64,000 bases of DNA from Bacillus timonensis. Lineage in GTDB: Bacteria; Bacillota; Bacilli; Bacillales; Bacillaceae_L. The notes under the pieces were generated by a model that was not told where the DNA came from, ran no database searches, and saw only the letters and a list, made by a program, of their open reading frames with translations. Where the stretch lies: contig NZ_HE610985.1 of the NCBI RefSeq assembly GCF_000285535.1, positions 1,308,763 through 1,372,762 of the forward strand, written 5' to 3'. Below are positions 35,901-43,153 of this stretch, piece by piece (position 1 is the first letter of the stretch; every line of letters starts with the position of its first letter). A program made the translations under genes and the position numbers.

Positions 35901-36191
35901 AGTTCCGAAACCTTGGTGATTTTTTCGAATGGCGTAGACTATATAAATCAAAAACGGGATAATATCATCATCATTAACTCCAACACTATACCAGCACGAT
36001 ATTTTCTTCTGATCATGAATAAAGGATGCAAGGGCTGTTGTTTTCCCATATCCCGCTCCAGAATGTAGGATCGTTAGTGGATATCGTGGAATCGCTTTCA
36101 TTTTCTTCATTAATGAAGGTCTTCGTAAAATCATATCCTTTACATTTGGTGGAGTTATTTTAGTTTGTAGAACATGAATTTTACTGGCCAT
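32949..36191 (-). CDS. Large MalT-like/SARP (BTAD) transcriptional regulator
   Basis: This 1080-residue regulator has an N-terminal STAND ATPase like MalT: Walker A SGAGYGKTT (44-52) and a Walker B VMLVIDDYHLI near 135. A winged-helix/TPR middle follows (about 330-800). The C-terminal part has an OmpR-like DNA-binding domain (TLGRFRVWLGNQEVEESDWQRGKAKELLELF, abbreviated here by position about 833-865) and a bacterial transcriptional activation domain to the end. The build fits signal-induced oligomerisation and DNA binding. A strong GGGAGG site precedes the ATG. It lies directly upstream of the Liv-KAS operon in the same direction and is the obvious candidate activator. Confidence 0.9.
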   Translation of the reverse strand: MASKIHVLQTKITPPNVKDMILRRPSLMKKMKAIPRYPLTILHSGAGYGKTTALASFIHDQKKISCWYSVGVNDDDIIPFLIYIVYAIRKNHQGFGTELLLYVENIERYVRDEEIRTLCSLFINEITKLENDVMLVIDDYHLIQHSSSIDQWMTWLIKHLPMNLHLIISSRIKPSWDFLTPMLVKGELFEIKQHDLVFSFDEVEVLLSDLYEGEIAERDIEKIFSLTEGWIIAIGMIRQQLSSNGGLEVILNNKSRSLDELFRFLAMEVFMKQPPMIQQFLENTCIFEELNGNVCDEVLGIRGSAEMLKELSDHNLFLLSIGEGQYRYHALFKEFLEQRLNSTNQRHFYNLHIQTARYYQRMGDYNQAIYHLEATGDFEKIAEILHHYGEKMIINGQLEGLLDRIKNIPESLMDHYYLLWLYKGEALRYRCSYREAEDCYIKTVHLAESAKDLHGLSKAYEGQARIYLDTIQPGKAERYLLQAIQALEENNASSSEEKSRVYQLMAENLANAGHANKAKKWYEKGRELNIPLLDGNLESRLYLRTGKLVEARKILTQKKLFEKDQETIHLQQSHRETDLLLSLIEAFMGNGMAAKELAESGIKQGVQFQAPFVEACGWMRMGHAVQLLDKYDSSLATQCYETALEIMDEINVSRGKAEPLMGLCLLYGNKGLHDRAIEFGNRALVETEKVKDSWLSALILLCMGISSVHNNKWEDAGNYLNRCEALFTNCGDQYGIVLTKLWLAFLYYYDKNRDAFYEAITSFLKKMQVGGYDFILTKRTTFGPLDLYNVVPLLLNAQKEGIHLPYVNQLLNDLGYSNITSHPGYTLRIQTLGRFRVWLGNQEVEESDWQRGKAKELLELFVTKRNTMIPREEIFATLWPEHDEAAAARDFKVALNALNNALEPNRVARSTPFFIQRIGSSYGLNQQAGYQLDIIEFEEWIHAGLYEKDKEQIIKCLRRALQFYEGDYLPNRRYEDWCLSERERLQVLFLRGAERIAQAFVQTTNYDEAIYWCEQILAKDRTWEEAYRLLMFCYYQKNNRPQAIKWYKKCELALEDELGVEPMQPTKQMYDMVLHTSKIE

Positions 36192-36264
36192 TTTCGAAAC
36201 CTCCCTTCCGTTAAATAAAAATATATAAATTCATAATTTTGGTACTATTTTATCATATACAAGC

Positions 36265-36297
36265 TAAAAAAGAACTCGAAATTAGGCTGAGTTCTTT
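36265..36297 (-). terminator. Terminator after the signal peptidase gene
   Basis: AAAGAACTC (36269-36277) pairs with GAGTTCTTT (36289-36297). The minus strand then continues with TTT. It lies 30 bases past the signal peptidase stop. Confidence 0.75.
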
Positions 36298-36328
36298 AAT
36301 GATGTTATTAAATTGTGTAGATTCTTCA

Positions 36329-36889
36329 TTAATATAATAATTTCATTTTATCGAATGGCCAGTATTTAATATTTACTTTACCAACAACCTGCTCCATACT
36401 TACAAAGCCAAAATGGCGACTATCCCAGCTATCGAGACGATTATCACCAATTACGAAAATATGGTTTTCGGGAACAGTTGATTTTCCTGCCACTTCTTCA
36501 AGAGTGAAATCGCCTGTTAGTTGACCTACAAATATTTCTTTTTTAAACGCATCCAAAAATGGTTCGGGGACACTTTTTCCATTTACATAGAGCACATCAT
36601 TTTTATATTCGATGTGATCACCAGGCAATCCAATGACCCGTTTTACAAAATCCTCTTCTTTGTTTTTGTGAAATACTATGATATCAAATCGGTCAAGCTC
36701 CCCAATTTTCATCCCAATCTTGTTTACCATTAAGAGGTTTCCATCTTCTAAAGTCGGCATCATTGATTCACCATCGACTATGTAGTTTGTAAAAAAGAAG
36801 GTCCGAAAAAAAACAACGATGATAAGACTGATCCCCAAAGATTTAATAAAAGAAAAATTTTGTTTATTCTTCGCAGGGATTTCCTCCAT
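36329..36889 (-). CDS. lepB: Signal peptidase I
   Basis: This 186-residue membrane protease removes signal peptides from exported proteins. A single N-terminal membrane segment (about 15-34) is followed by the catalytic Ser42 in GESMMPT and the general base Lys83 in DFVKRVIGLPGD. Box E is present as GDNRLDSWDSRHFG. Length and single anchor match the Sip family of Bacillus. It pairs with the TVP38 gene upstream, as sipV does with yhjE in B. subtilis. Confidence 0.93.
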   Translation of the reverse strand: MEEIPAKNKQNFSFIKSLGISLIIVVFFRTFFFTNYIVDGESMMPTLEDGNLLMVNKIGMKIGELDRFDIIVFHKNKEEDFVKRVIGLPGDHIEYKNDVLYVNGKSVPEPFLDAFKKEIFVGQLTGDFTLEEVAGKSTVPENHIFVIGDNRLDSWDSRHFGFVSMEQVVGKVNIKYWPFDKMKLLY

Positions 36890-36916
36890 TCAAACTCCAC
36901 CCTTCAATTTAGCGTT

Positions 36917-37537
36917 TTATCCCTTGTCTTCTTTTAGAAGATTCGGCTTTACTTTTAACCATGTTTCCACTCTTTTTCCTACTATCCAAAGTACAAAAAT
37001 AATAATAACCACAATAACGGTTCGGACTGGCTGTTGAAAAAGAGCTCGTATATCATAGCCTATGAAGCTAATAGTGAATATCATTACTAATTTTCCACTT
37101 AAAACGGCTAAAACAAATTGAGGTGTACTTACCCTTGAGAGCCCAGCTACGAGATTAATCGCTGCAGACGGGGTGAAAGGAAAACATAAGAGAAGAAATA
37201 AAGGACCAAATCCGTGCCTTTCCACCCAGTTTATCAGAGCTTTTACTTTCTTATGACGACTGACAAAAGAGAAGAATCTTTTTTGACCGTACTTACGAAC
37301 TAGGAAAAAAACAAGAAGAGATCCACCTATTGCTCCCACCCACGAATATAAAAAACCAAGCCAAAGTCCAAAAGCATTTGCATTCGCTACGACAAATGCA
37401 ACTAGTGGAAGAAACGGGAGAAACGCTTCCAACATTGGAAGAACAATTCCTGGTAATGGACCAAAAGACCGGTATTCCCCTAACAATTCTTCAATATTTT
37501 TCAATGTGATGAGTTCTTTAATTGCTTCTATGTCCAT
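36917..37537 (-). CDS. TVP38/TMEM64 family membrane protein (YhjE-like)
   Basis: This protein of about 206 residues has the DedA-like SNARE-associated/VTT domain: FLPLVAFVVANANAFGLWLG, then GGSLLVFFLVRKYGQ and FPFTPSAAINLVAGLSRV. Members are proposed to act in lipid scrambling or transport. ATG 37537 has GAGGAG six bases away; an in-frame TTG upstream is less likely. It ends 27 bases before the signal peptidase start, so the two are probably co-transcribed. Confidence 0.87.
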   Translation of the reverse strand: MDIEAIKELITLKNIEELLGEYRSFGPLPGIVLPMLEAFLPFLPLVAFVVANANAFGLWLGFLYSWVGAIGGSLLVFFLVRKYGQKRFFSFVSRHKKVKALINWVERHGFGPLFLLLCFPFTPSAAINLVAGLSRVSTPQFVLAVLSGKLVMIFTISFIGYDIRALFQQPVRTVIVVIIIFVLWIVGKRVETWLKVKPNLLKEDKG

Positions 37538-37598
37538 GGAAATCTCCTCAGGTAACAATTTCGAATCAAGTTGGAGGATTTACGCCCAGATTTTTAGG

Positions 37599-37641
37599 CC
37601 CACACGAGGTGGGTCACAAAGACGTTGCCACAGGATGTGGC
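37599..37641. repeat. Paired 5+5+5 hairpins of an intergenic repeat family
   Basis: Two small hairpins are spaced 28 bases centre to centre: CCCAC-ACGAG-GTGGG (37599-37613) and GCCAC-AGGAT-GTGGC (37627-37641). A similar pair, read on the opposite strand, occurs at 60.74-60.79 kb. The pair lies in the 295-base gap between the TVP38 and S9 peptidase genes, and I see no gene there. Confidence 0.6.
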
Positions 37642-37707
37642 GTTCTTAGTCCTTAATCTTACAAACGATAACTTCATTTAAAAAATCTAAGGCATCCGCC
37701 GGAGGCT

Positions 37708-37733
37708 TAACATCATTCAGCTGAATGATGTTA
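37708..37733. repeat. Perfect 26-bp palindrome
   Basis: TAACATCATTCAG is followed at once by its reverse complement, giving a 26-bp palindrome with no spacer. It has no T-run and lies about 170 bases upstream of the TVP38 gene and 100 bases downstream of the S9 peptidase. A protein binding site or part of the repeat element beside it are the main possibilities. Confidence 0.7.
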
Positions 37734-37795
37734 TACCTATTATTGTACACCCGTTTGGGCATTCCTACCAAAAAATTTTACTTAAAAGGTATAGA

Positions 37796-37827
37796 AAAAG
37801 ACACTAGCCACAGCCCTAGTGTCTTTT
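37796..37827 (-). terminator. Terminator of the S9 peptidase gene
   Basis: AAAAGACACTAG (37796-37807) pairs perfectly with CTAGTGTCTTTT (37816-37827) around an eight-base loop. The minus strand ends in TTTTTC. It lies just past the stop codon at 37833. Confidence 0.9.
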
Positions 37828-37832
37828 CAATC

Positions 37833-39824
37833 TTATATGAGATATTCTACAAACCAGTCTTTAATATGATTGAGACGAGATACCCTTAGTTTTGGATTTC
37901 CGCTTCTTGATAACTCATGATTAGCGCCTGGGAACCGAACAAATTTTGTTGGTTTCTTTTGATGTTTCAATGCTACATAAAATTGTTCGCCTTGTTCTAT
38001 CGGACAGCGGAAATCACGTTCACCATGGATAATCAACAAAGGAGTTTCCACATTTCCAACATATTTCAGCGGTGAGTGATTCCAAAGCTTCTCTGCGTCT
38101 TCGAGAAGATTCCCTTTTAGCTCCCATTCCGTAAAGAAATACCCAATGTCGCTTACTCCATAAAAGCTGAGCCAGTTTGAGATAGAACGCTGTGTAACCG
38201 CAGCTTTAAATCGATTAGTGTGACCAACAATCCAATTTGTCATGAAACCGCCATAGCTTCCACCTGTTACACCCAGCTTTGTTTCATCAACAAAATTAAA
38301 ATGTTGTACAGCATAATCCGTTGCTGCCATCACATCTAAATAGTCCTTCCCGCCGTAATCACCCCGTACAGCATCAACAAATTGCTGCCCATAGCCATGG
38401 CTTCCACGAGGATTTGTGAAGACGACAGCAAATCCCTTACCTGTTAACACTTGAAACTCATGGAAATAAGTATTTGCATACATTGCATGTGGACCACCAT
38501 GTACTTCAACAATGGTCGGATACTTTTTACCTTCCTCATAACCAAATGGCTTCATTACCCAACCATTAATTTCCCATCCATCAGGTGCATTGAAGGTAAA
38601 TGGCTCTGCGTTTGATAATTCAACACCCTGTAAAAATGTTGCATTCACATTTGTGAGTCGCTTTAATTCGCCAGTACTTAAATCCAGATGATAAAGATCT
38701 CCGGGTTCTGTTGGTTTGCTGATTCCAACCACTGCCTTATGGTCATTCACTGTTAAAGCAAAAACATGCTGATCTTCAAATAAAGATGGATATACTTCGC
38801 CATCAATGGATCCATAATAAACTCCGGTGTTTCCATGATTGCTTAATAAGAAGTAAAAACTTCTACTATCGTCGTTCCATATGACACCAGGATTTGAACC
38901 ACCTAATTGGAAGTCTGCAGCGACACAATCACCAACATAAGCATCTAACTCACTTGTTAAACAAGCTAGTTCAGAGTTTTCCAATGTATATAACCAAATC
39001 TTTGGTAAAGTTGCCCCAGCAAATTCCTGTTCATGACCGATTAATGCAATATATTTTCCATCTGGTGACCAAGATGGGCTACCAAAATTGCCGGTACTGC
39101 CCGTAATTTTTTTATAGCTTTTATCTGATAATGACATGACATATACATCAGAAATTAAGTTATAATCTGAATCCTCGCTTATATCACCTACGAATGTAAT
39201 GTTCGTTCCATCCGGTGACCAGCAGCCTGCTGTATAATCAAATTCTCCTGTTGTCAGCTGCTCTACTTCACCAGAACTAAGATCGAGTACTGCAAGATGT
39301 TGATTTTTATTATCTAAAAAGCCCGCTGCATCAGATTTGTAACGAATTCTCTCGACTACCATTGGTTCAAGCTTATTCTCTTCTTCCTCTTTTTTCTTCT
39401 TTTCTTTATCAGTTATATTTTCATCCGGGGCTAGAGAAGTTGTGAATAAGATTTTTGAACCATCTGGTGACCAGATTGGATTTCGTGCACCATTCACACA
39501 AAATGTAATTTGCTTTGGCTCACCACCATTTACATTCATACAAAAAATTTGCTGTATTCCTGAGCGATTTGATACAAATGCAATTGTTTCCCCATTTGGA
39601 GACCAGCGGGGCGACCCATCTCGAACATCCCCAAAAGTCCACTGTTTGACATTTCCATCAACTGTACCTACATATAAATGTGAGTTATACTCATGTTTCT
39701 CTTTATTAATTTCAGTCTCTACATACACATAGCGCTCCCCATCTGGAGAAAACTGTGGATCGTTAACTGTTTTTAATTCATACAAATCTTCTGCAACGAT
39801 TCCTCTACGCTTTTTCTCTGTCAT
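37833..39824 (-). CDS. S9 family peptidase (acylaminoacyl-peptidase type)
   Basis: This 663-residue cytosolic serine peptidase has an N-terminal beta-propeller of WD40/TolB-like repeats, each with a PxWSPDGxxI motif (about residues 20-380), and a C-terminal alpha/beta hydrolase domain. The nucleophile lies in GGSYGGFMTNW near residue 524, with Asp and His in HGERDFRCP and PGANHELSR. It resembles B. subtilis YuxL and likely trims short or N-acylated peptides. Single gene with its own terminator, divergent from the YhjD-like gene. Confidence 0.92.
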   Translation of the reverse strand: MTEKKRRGIVAEDLYELKTVNDPQFSPDGERYVYVETEINKEKHEYNSHLYVGTVDGNVKQWTFGDVRDGSPRWSPNGETIAFVSNRSGIQQIFCMNVNGGEPKQITFCVNGARNPIWSPDGSKILFTTSLAPDENITDKEKKKKEEEENKLEPMVVERIRYKSDAAGFLDNKNQHLAVLDLSSGEVEQLTTGEFDYTAGCWSPDGTNITFVGDISEDSDYNLISDVYVMSLSDKSYKKITGSTGNFGSPSWSPDGKYIALIGHEQEFAGATLPKIWLYTLENSELACLTSELDAYVGDCVAADFQLGGSNPGVIWNDDSRSFYFLLSNHGNTGVYYGSIDGEVYPSLFEDQHVFALTVNDHKAVVGISKPTEPGDLYHLDLSTGELKRLTNVNATFLQGVELSNAEPFTFNAPDGWEINGWVMKPFGYEEGKKYPTIVEVHGGPHAMYANTYFHEFQVLTGKGFAVVFTNPRGSHGYGQQFVDAVRGDYGGKDYLDVMAATDYAVQHFNFVDETKLGVTGGSYGGFMTNWIVGHTNRFKAAVTQRSISNWLSFYGVSDIGYFFTEWELKGNLLEDAEKLWNHSPLKYVGNVETPLLIIHGERDFRCPIEQGEQFYVALKHQKKPTKFVRFPGANHELSRSGNPKLRVSRLNHIKDWFVEYLI

Positions 39825-39997
39825 CCTTCTCCCGTCCTTTATTACAGAATTGTCAAACTAAAGTAGCTTCTCTTCCATTATGCACTACAATTAAAAGTAC
39901 TTCGACACTAGAAATAAATTTTCCTTCACTTTTCTTGATTCTTCTAAAAAATATCTTATTATATACACAAACATATGTTCTTGAAAGAGGGATAATC

Positions 39998-40378
39998 ATG
40001 ACAAGAATTCCTGAGGATGACCGTGATATTTTTGAAAAAGCCATCTTTTTGCCAATGGTTCTTACCATCCTTAATCGTGATCTTTCAGCGATAGAAACGG
40101 CTGGCTTTAAGTTAAAAAAGCCATATCTCCATTTACTTGAACATACAATGAAAAAAGTTCAAAAAGACCTCTACACAATTAAACAACAAATGAAAAAGAA
40201 AAATATGAAGGTGTGGGAAAAACAAAGAGACGAGGCATTTACTCTATTTTCATTCATGTATCGAGGCTATGAAGAGGAACATAACTACTTTAACCCAAGG
40301 ATTCGAAATGAGGTTCAACTTTTACTCGAGTCGTATTTCATTGAAAAAAGTCCCTGTAAGCAGAAACCGGAAAACTAA
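39998..40378 (+). CDS. YhjD-like protein of unknown function
   Basis: This 126-residue soluble protein is largely helical and charged: MTRIPEDDRDIFEKAIFLPMVL, then a Lys-rich central helix and YRGYEEEHNYFNPRIRNEV. It matches what I recall of B. subtilis YhjD, and the neighbourhood (comK, yhjE/sip, IDEAL protein) agrees. ATG 39998 has AAAGAGG upstream; the in-frame extension to 39935 has no site. It runs towards comK, with only 26 bases between the stops and no clear terminator. Confidence 0.78.
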   Translation: MTRIPEDDRDIFEKAIFLPMVLTILNRDLSAIETAGFKLKKPYLHLLEHTMKKVQKDLYTIKQQMKKKNMKVWEKQRDEAFTLFSFMYRGYEEEHNYFNPRIRNEVQLLLESYFIEKSPCKQKPEN

Positions 40379-40404
40379 GGCTGGAAAACGAAATTACGTT
40401 GCTT

Positions 40405-40962
40405 TTATATTTTCGGATCAAATTTATCGGGTATACTTACATTGTTTTGAGGATTTATGACAAAATTAATGCGTTTGTTTTGTTTATCCATTCTATTTGA
40501 GACGATTGTCCGCAGCTGTGCAGTTCTATGGAGTTGATTTTGGAAGGAGCCTTTCGAAATTTGTAATTCAATTGCTTGCTTATTTGTGAAGATGACGGTG
40601 GTTTTCTCATGAACACTATATCTCCAATCAGACACAAAATTGTGAGAAAGCCATGCACAATCTTGCTTCGTTGGAGAGGTAGTCGGAAATAGAAAAATCT
40701 TATTTGATGCTTCCACAATAATAGGTGCTTTATGGGTAACTCCCATGATTTCACGAGTCCCTTCTTGCCTACCCTTAAGGGAGCTTCCAAAATAACGGCA
40801 GCTTCGGTCAACAATCTCGGTTGGCTTCATTGCTACCACATACTCACCTTCTACCTCTAGTACTCTTGAGCAGGTATTTTTTCCCATTTCAATAGGAAGT
40901 ACTGCCATTGTGTCCGGGTTAATTTCATATTCCATTAAATAATTCGTTTTTTCTACTCCCAT
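40405..40962 (-). CDS. comK: Competence transcription factor ComK
   Basis: This 185-residue protein has the ComK core: a strand-rich start YEINPDTMAVLP, MKPTEIVDRSCRYFGSSLKGR, the SHK/THKAPI block and IFLFPTTSPTKQDCAWLSH. ComK is the master activator of DNA uptake genes in Bacillus. The C-terminus is shorter and less like B. subtilis after about residue 165. Two exact AAAA-N5-TTTT boxes lie upstream, consistent with self-activation. Presence of comK does not show that the strain is competent. Confidence 0.92.
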   Translation of the reverse strand: MGVEKTNYLMEYEINPDTMAVLPIEMGKNTCSRVLEVEGEYVVAMKPTEIVDRSCRYFGSSLKGRQEGTREIMGVTHKAPIIVEASNKIFLFPTTSPTKQDCAWLSHNFVSDWRYSVHEKTTVIFTNKQAIELQISKGSFQNQLHRTAQLRTIVSNRMDKQNKRINFVINPQNNVSIPDKFDPKI

Positions 40963-41087
40963 CTATTCATCCCCTTTTAAATTATTCTAATATTTTAACT
41001 ATTGGAAGCACTTCCATACTACCACTTCTACTTTTCTATAACTATATGGTTCACAAAATGTTCACAAAAAAAGTGGCATTCTTTTTA

Positions 41088-41125
41088 AAAAGCTCTTTTT
41101 TAGATGTAGCTCAAAAGAACGTTTT
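41088..41125 (-). promoter_or_regulatory. Two candidate ComK AT-boxes upstream of comK
   Basis: AAAA-GCTCT-TTTT (41088-41100) and AAAA-GAACG-TTTT (41113-41125) each match the ComK AT-box exactly. The 12-base gap between them is not one of the classic spacings (8, 18 or 31). They lie 125-163 bases before the comK start. The region is AT-rich, so chance matches are possible. Confidence 0.4.
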
Positions 41126-41149
41126 TAAAAGAAAACCACCAGTTTTTTC

Positions 41150-41362
41150 CTATGAATTTTCGTTAATTTGGCCAATTTCCTTATCTGCAAGATAGGCGTT
41201 AGCTTGTTCTAATGTCGTATGCTCGTCAATGGAATTACCCGCATAAACTGATTCAGAAAGAAAAGGATTATTTGTATCAAGGGCATTTGACATTCCGAAG
41301 ACTGGATTTAACGGAGTATTCAATGGGATATCATGATTTGAACGCTCATTTGGTTTTTTCAT
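41150..41362 (-). CDS. Small protein of unknown function
   Basis: This 70-residue polar protein begins MKKPNERSNHDIPLNTPLNPVFG and ends TLEQANAYLADKEIGQINEN. There are no membrane segments or cysteines. Asn, Pro and acidic residues dominate, and a short C-terminal helix is likely. A strong GGAGGTG site precedes the ATG, which is good evidence that it is translated. I do not recognise a function. It lies just upstream of comK in the same direction, with the putative AT-boxes between. Confidence 0.75.
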   Translation of the reverse strand: MKKPNERSNHDIPLNTPLNPVFGMSNALDTNNPFLSESVYAGNSIDEHTTLEQANAYLADKEIGQINENS

Positions 41363-41517
41363 TTTTTTCCACCTCCATTACTATCATGCATGTAAAACGT
41401 AATTATCATACAATCATTTGAAGTATTCCAATTAAATTTTTAAAAAGTCAAAAAATTCAGTTGATTTTATGTATCCACCTAAATATACTATTAAAAAGAA
41501 CTTAGGGGTGAGCTTTC

Positions 41518-41754
41518 ATGAAAAAAAGAAAGACATACGCTGAAATCATGAAGTCACGGGATACAAACAAATACAAAGCACCTAGAGAATCGGTATTAGA
41601 CATATATATTCAAATGGTAATAGATGAGAGCCTATTCAAACGAAAAAAAGAGCTTTTGGAAACGAAGGTTAATGAAGCAATTGATTCAGGAAATGAAGGA
41701 TTGTTTATGAAAGTATCGGCAGAATACCGGAAACTTTTTAGTAAAACAATGTAG
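41518..41754 (+). CDS. IDEAL domain protein (YhzC-like)
   Basis: This 78-residue protein has an N-terminal basic segment and then the IDEAL domain: LDIYIQMVIDESLFKRKKELLETKVNEAIDSG (positions 28-59), with SAEYRKLF at the end. IDEAL domains occur in small Bacillus proteins, some tied to adaptor functions. B. subtilis has yhzC beside comK, which supports the match. AGGGGTGAG precedes the ATG. Its terminator is shared with aceA. Confidence 0.85.
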   Translation: MKKRKTYAEIMKSRDTNKYKAPRESVLDIYIQMVIDESLFKRKKELLETKVNEAIDSGNEGLFMKVSAEYRKLFSKTM

Positions 41755-41793
41755 ACAGTGACAAGTCTCGGATTTAGAGTTAACCTGTTGACC

Positions 41794-41828
41794 AAAAAAC
41801 TGACTAACGGAATGTTAGCCAGTTTTTT
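41794..41828. terminator. Bidirectional terminator between yhzC-like gene and aceA
   Basis: AAAAAACTG-a-CTAAC (41794-41808) pairs with GTTAG-c-CAGTTTTTT (41814-41828). A-run and T-run flank the stem, so it works both ways between two convergent genes. Confidence 0.9.
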
Positions 41829-41838
41829 CACGAGCTTA

Positions 41839-43116
41839 TTATTTTGTAAATTGCGCTTCTTCTGTTGATCCTCTCAAAGCCGTTGTCGATGACGTTCCAC
41901 CTGTAATAACCTGTGCCACTTCATCAAAGTAACCTGTGCCTACCTCGCGCTGATGTCTTGTTGCTGTGTACCCATGCTTTTCACTCGCAAATTCTGCCTG
42001 CTGAAGCTCAGAATATGCACCCATTCCTCTTTCCTTATAACCTCTAGCCAATTCAAACATACTATGGTTCAAGGCATGGAACCCTGCTAATGTAACAAAC
42101 TGGAACCTGTAGCCCATCCTTCCGATTTCCTTTTGGAAATTTTTAATTGTGTCATCATCAAGCTTTTTCTTCCAGTTAAATGAAGGAGAACAATTATAGG
42201 CTAATAGTTTACCAGGGTATTTCTCGTGGATTGCATCCGCAAACCGCTTGGCCTGTTCTAAGTCTGGTTCTGATGTTTCACACCAAATTAAATCTGCATA
42301 AGGTGCATACGCTAAACCGCGTGCAATTGCCTGCTCAATCCCCGCTTTCGTTCTGAAAAAGCCTTCTGGAGTTCGTTCCCCCGTAATAAATTCTTGATCA
42401 ACAGGGTCAATATCGCTCGTAATAAGGTCCGCAGCATCTGCATCTGTTCGCGCTACTAAAATGGTTGGAACACCCATTACATCTGCTGCTAAACGTGCAG
42501 AAATTAAATTACGTACTGCTGTTTGTGTTGGTAATAATACCTTTCCACCTAAATGTCCACATTTCTTTTCAGATGAAAGTTGGTCTTCAAAATGCACGCC
42601 AGCAGCTCCTGCTTCAATCATGCCTTTCATTAACTCAAATACATTCAACTGGCCACCAAATCCTGCTTCTGCATCTGCCACAATTGGGGCAAACCAGTCT
42701 ATATCTCCTTCTCCCTCAAGATATTGAATTTGATCAGCACGCTGCAGTGCTTGGTTAATTCGCTTTACAACACTTGGTACACTATTAGCTGGATACAAGC
42801 TTTGATCCGGATACATATGCCCTGAAAGGTTTGCATCTGCAGCTACTTGCCAACCACTCAAATAGATTGCCTTTAATCCTGCTTTAACCTGTTGAACAGC
42901 TTGATTCCCAGTTAGTGCTCCTAATGCATGAATATAATCCTCTGACTGAAGCAGATTCCAAAGCTTTTCTGAACCTCTTTTTGCTAATGTATGTTCTATA
43001 TCAATTGACCCACGTAAGCGAATGACATCTTCAGCACTATATGGTCTTTTTATTCCACTCCATCTTGAATCCATTTCCCAGCTTTCTTGTAATTTTTGAA
43101 CTCTTTCATTTGTCAT
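41839..43116 (-). CDS. aceA: Isocitrate lyase
   Basis: This enzyme of about 425 residues splits isocitrate into glyoxylate and succinate. The catalytic KKCGH is present ([14 protein letters not shown]), as are the Mg-binding DADAA region and [11 protein letters not shown] 43116 has GGGAGG upstream and starts MTNERVQKL; the longer in-frame start at 43167 would overlap aceB and lacks a site. It follows aceB by 37 bases. Together they let the cell grow on acetate or fatty acids. Confidence 0.95.
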   Translation of the reverse strand: MTNERVQKLQESWEMDSRWSGIKRPYSAEDVIRLRGSIDIEHTLAKRGSEKLWNLLQSEDYIHALGALTGNQAVQQVKAGLKAIYLSGWQVAADANLSGHMYPDQSLYPANSVPSVVKRINQALQRADQIQYLEGEGDIDWFAPIVADAEAGFGGQLNVFELMKGMIEAGAAGVHFEDQLSSEKKCGHLGGKVLLPTQTAVRNLISARLAADVMGVPTILVARTDADAADLITSDIDPVDQEFITGERTPEGFFRTKAGIEQAIARGLAYAPYADLIWCETSEPDLEQAKRFADAIHEKYPGKLLAYNCSPSFNWKKKLDDDTIKNFQKEIGRMGYRFQFVTLAGFHALNHSMFELARGYKERGMGAYSELQQAEFASEKHGYTATRHQREVGTGYFDEVAQVITGGTSSTTALRGSTEEAQFTK

Positions 43117-43153
43117 TTTCTTTTCCTCCCTTTTATCTATTAAATCTTGTAAT

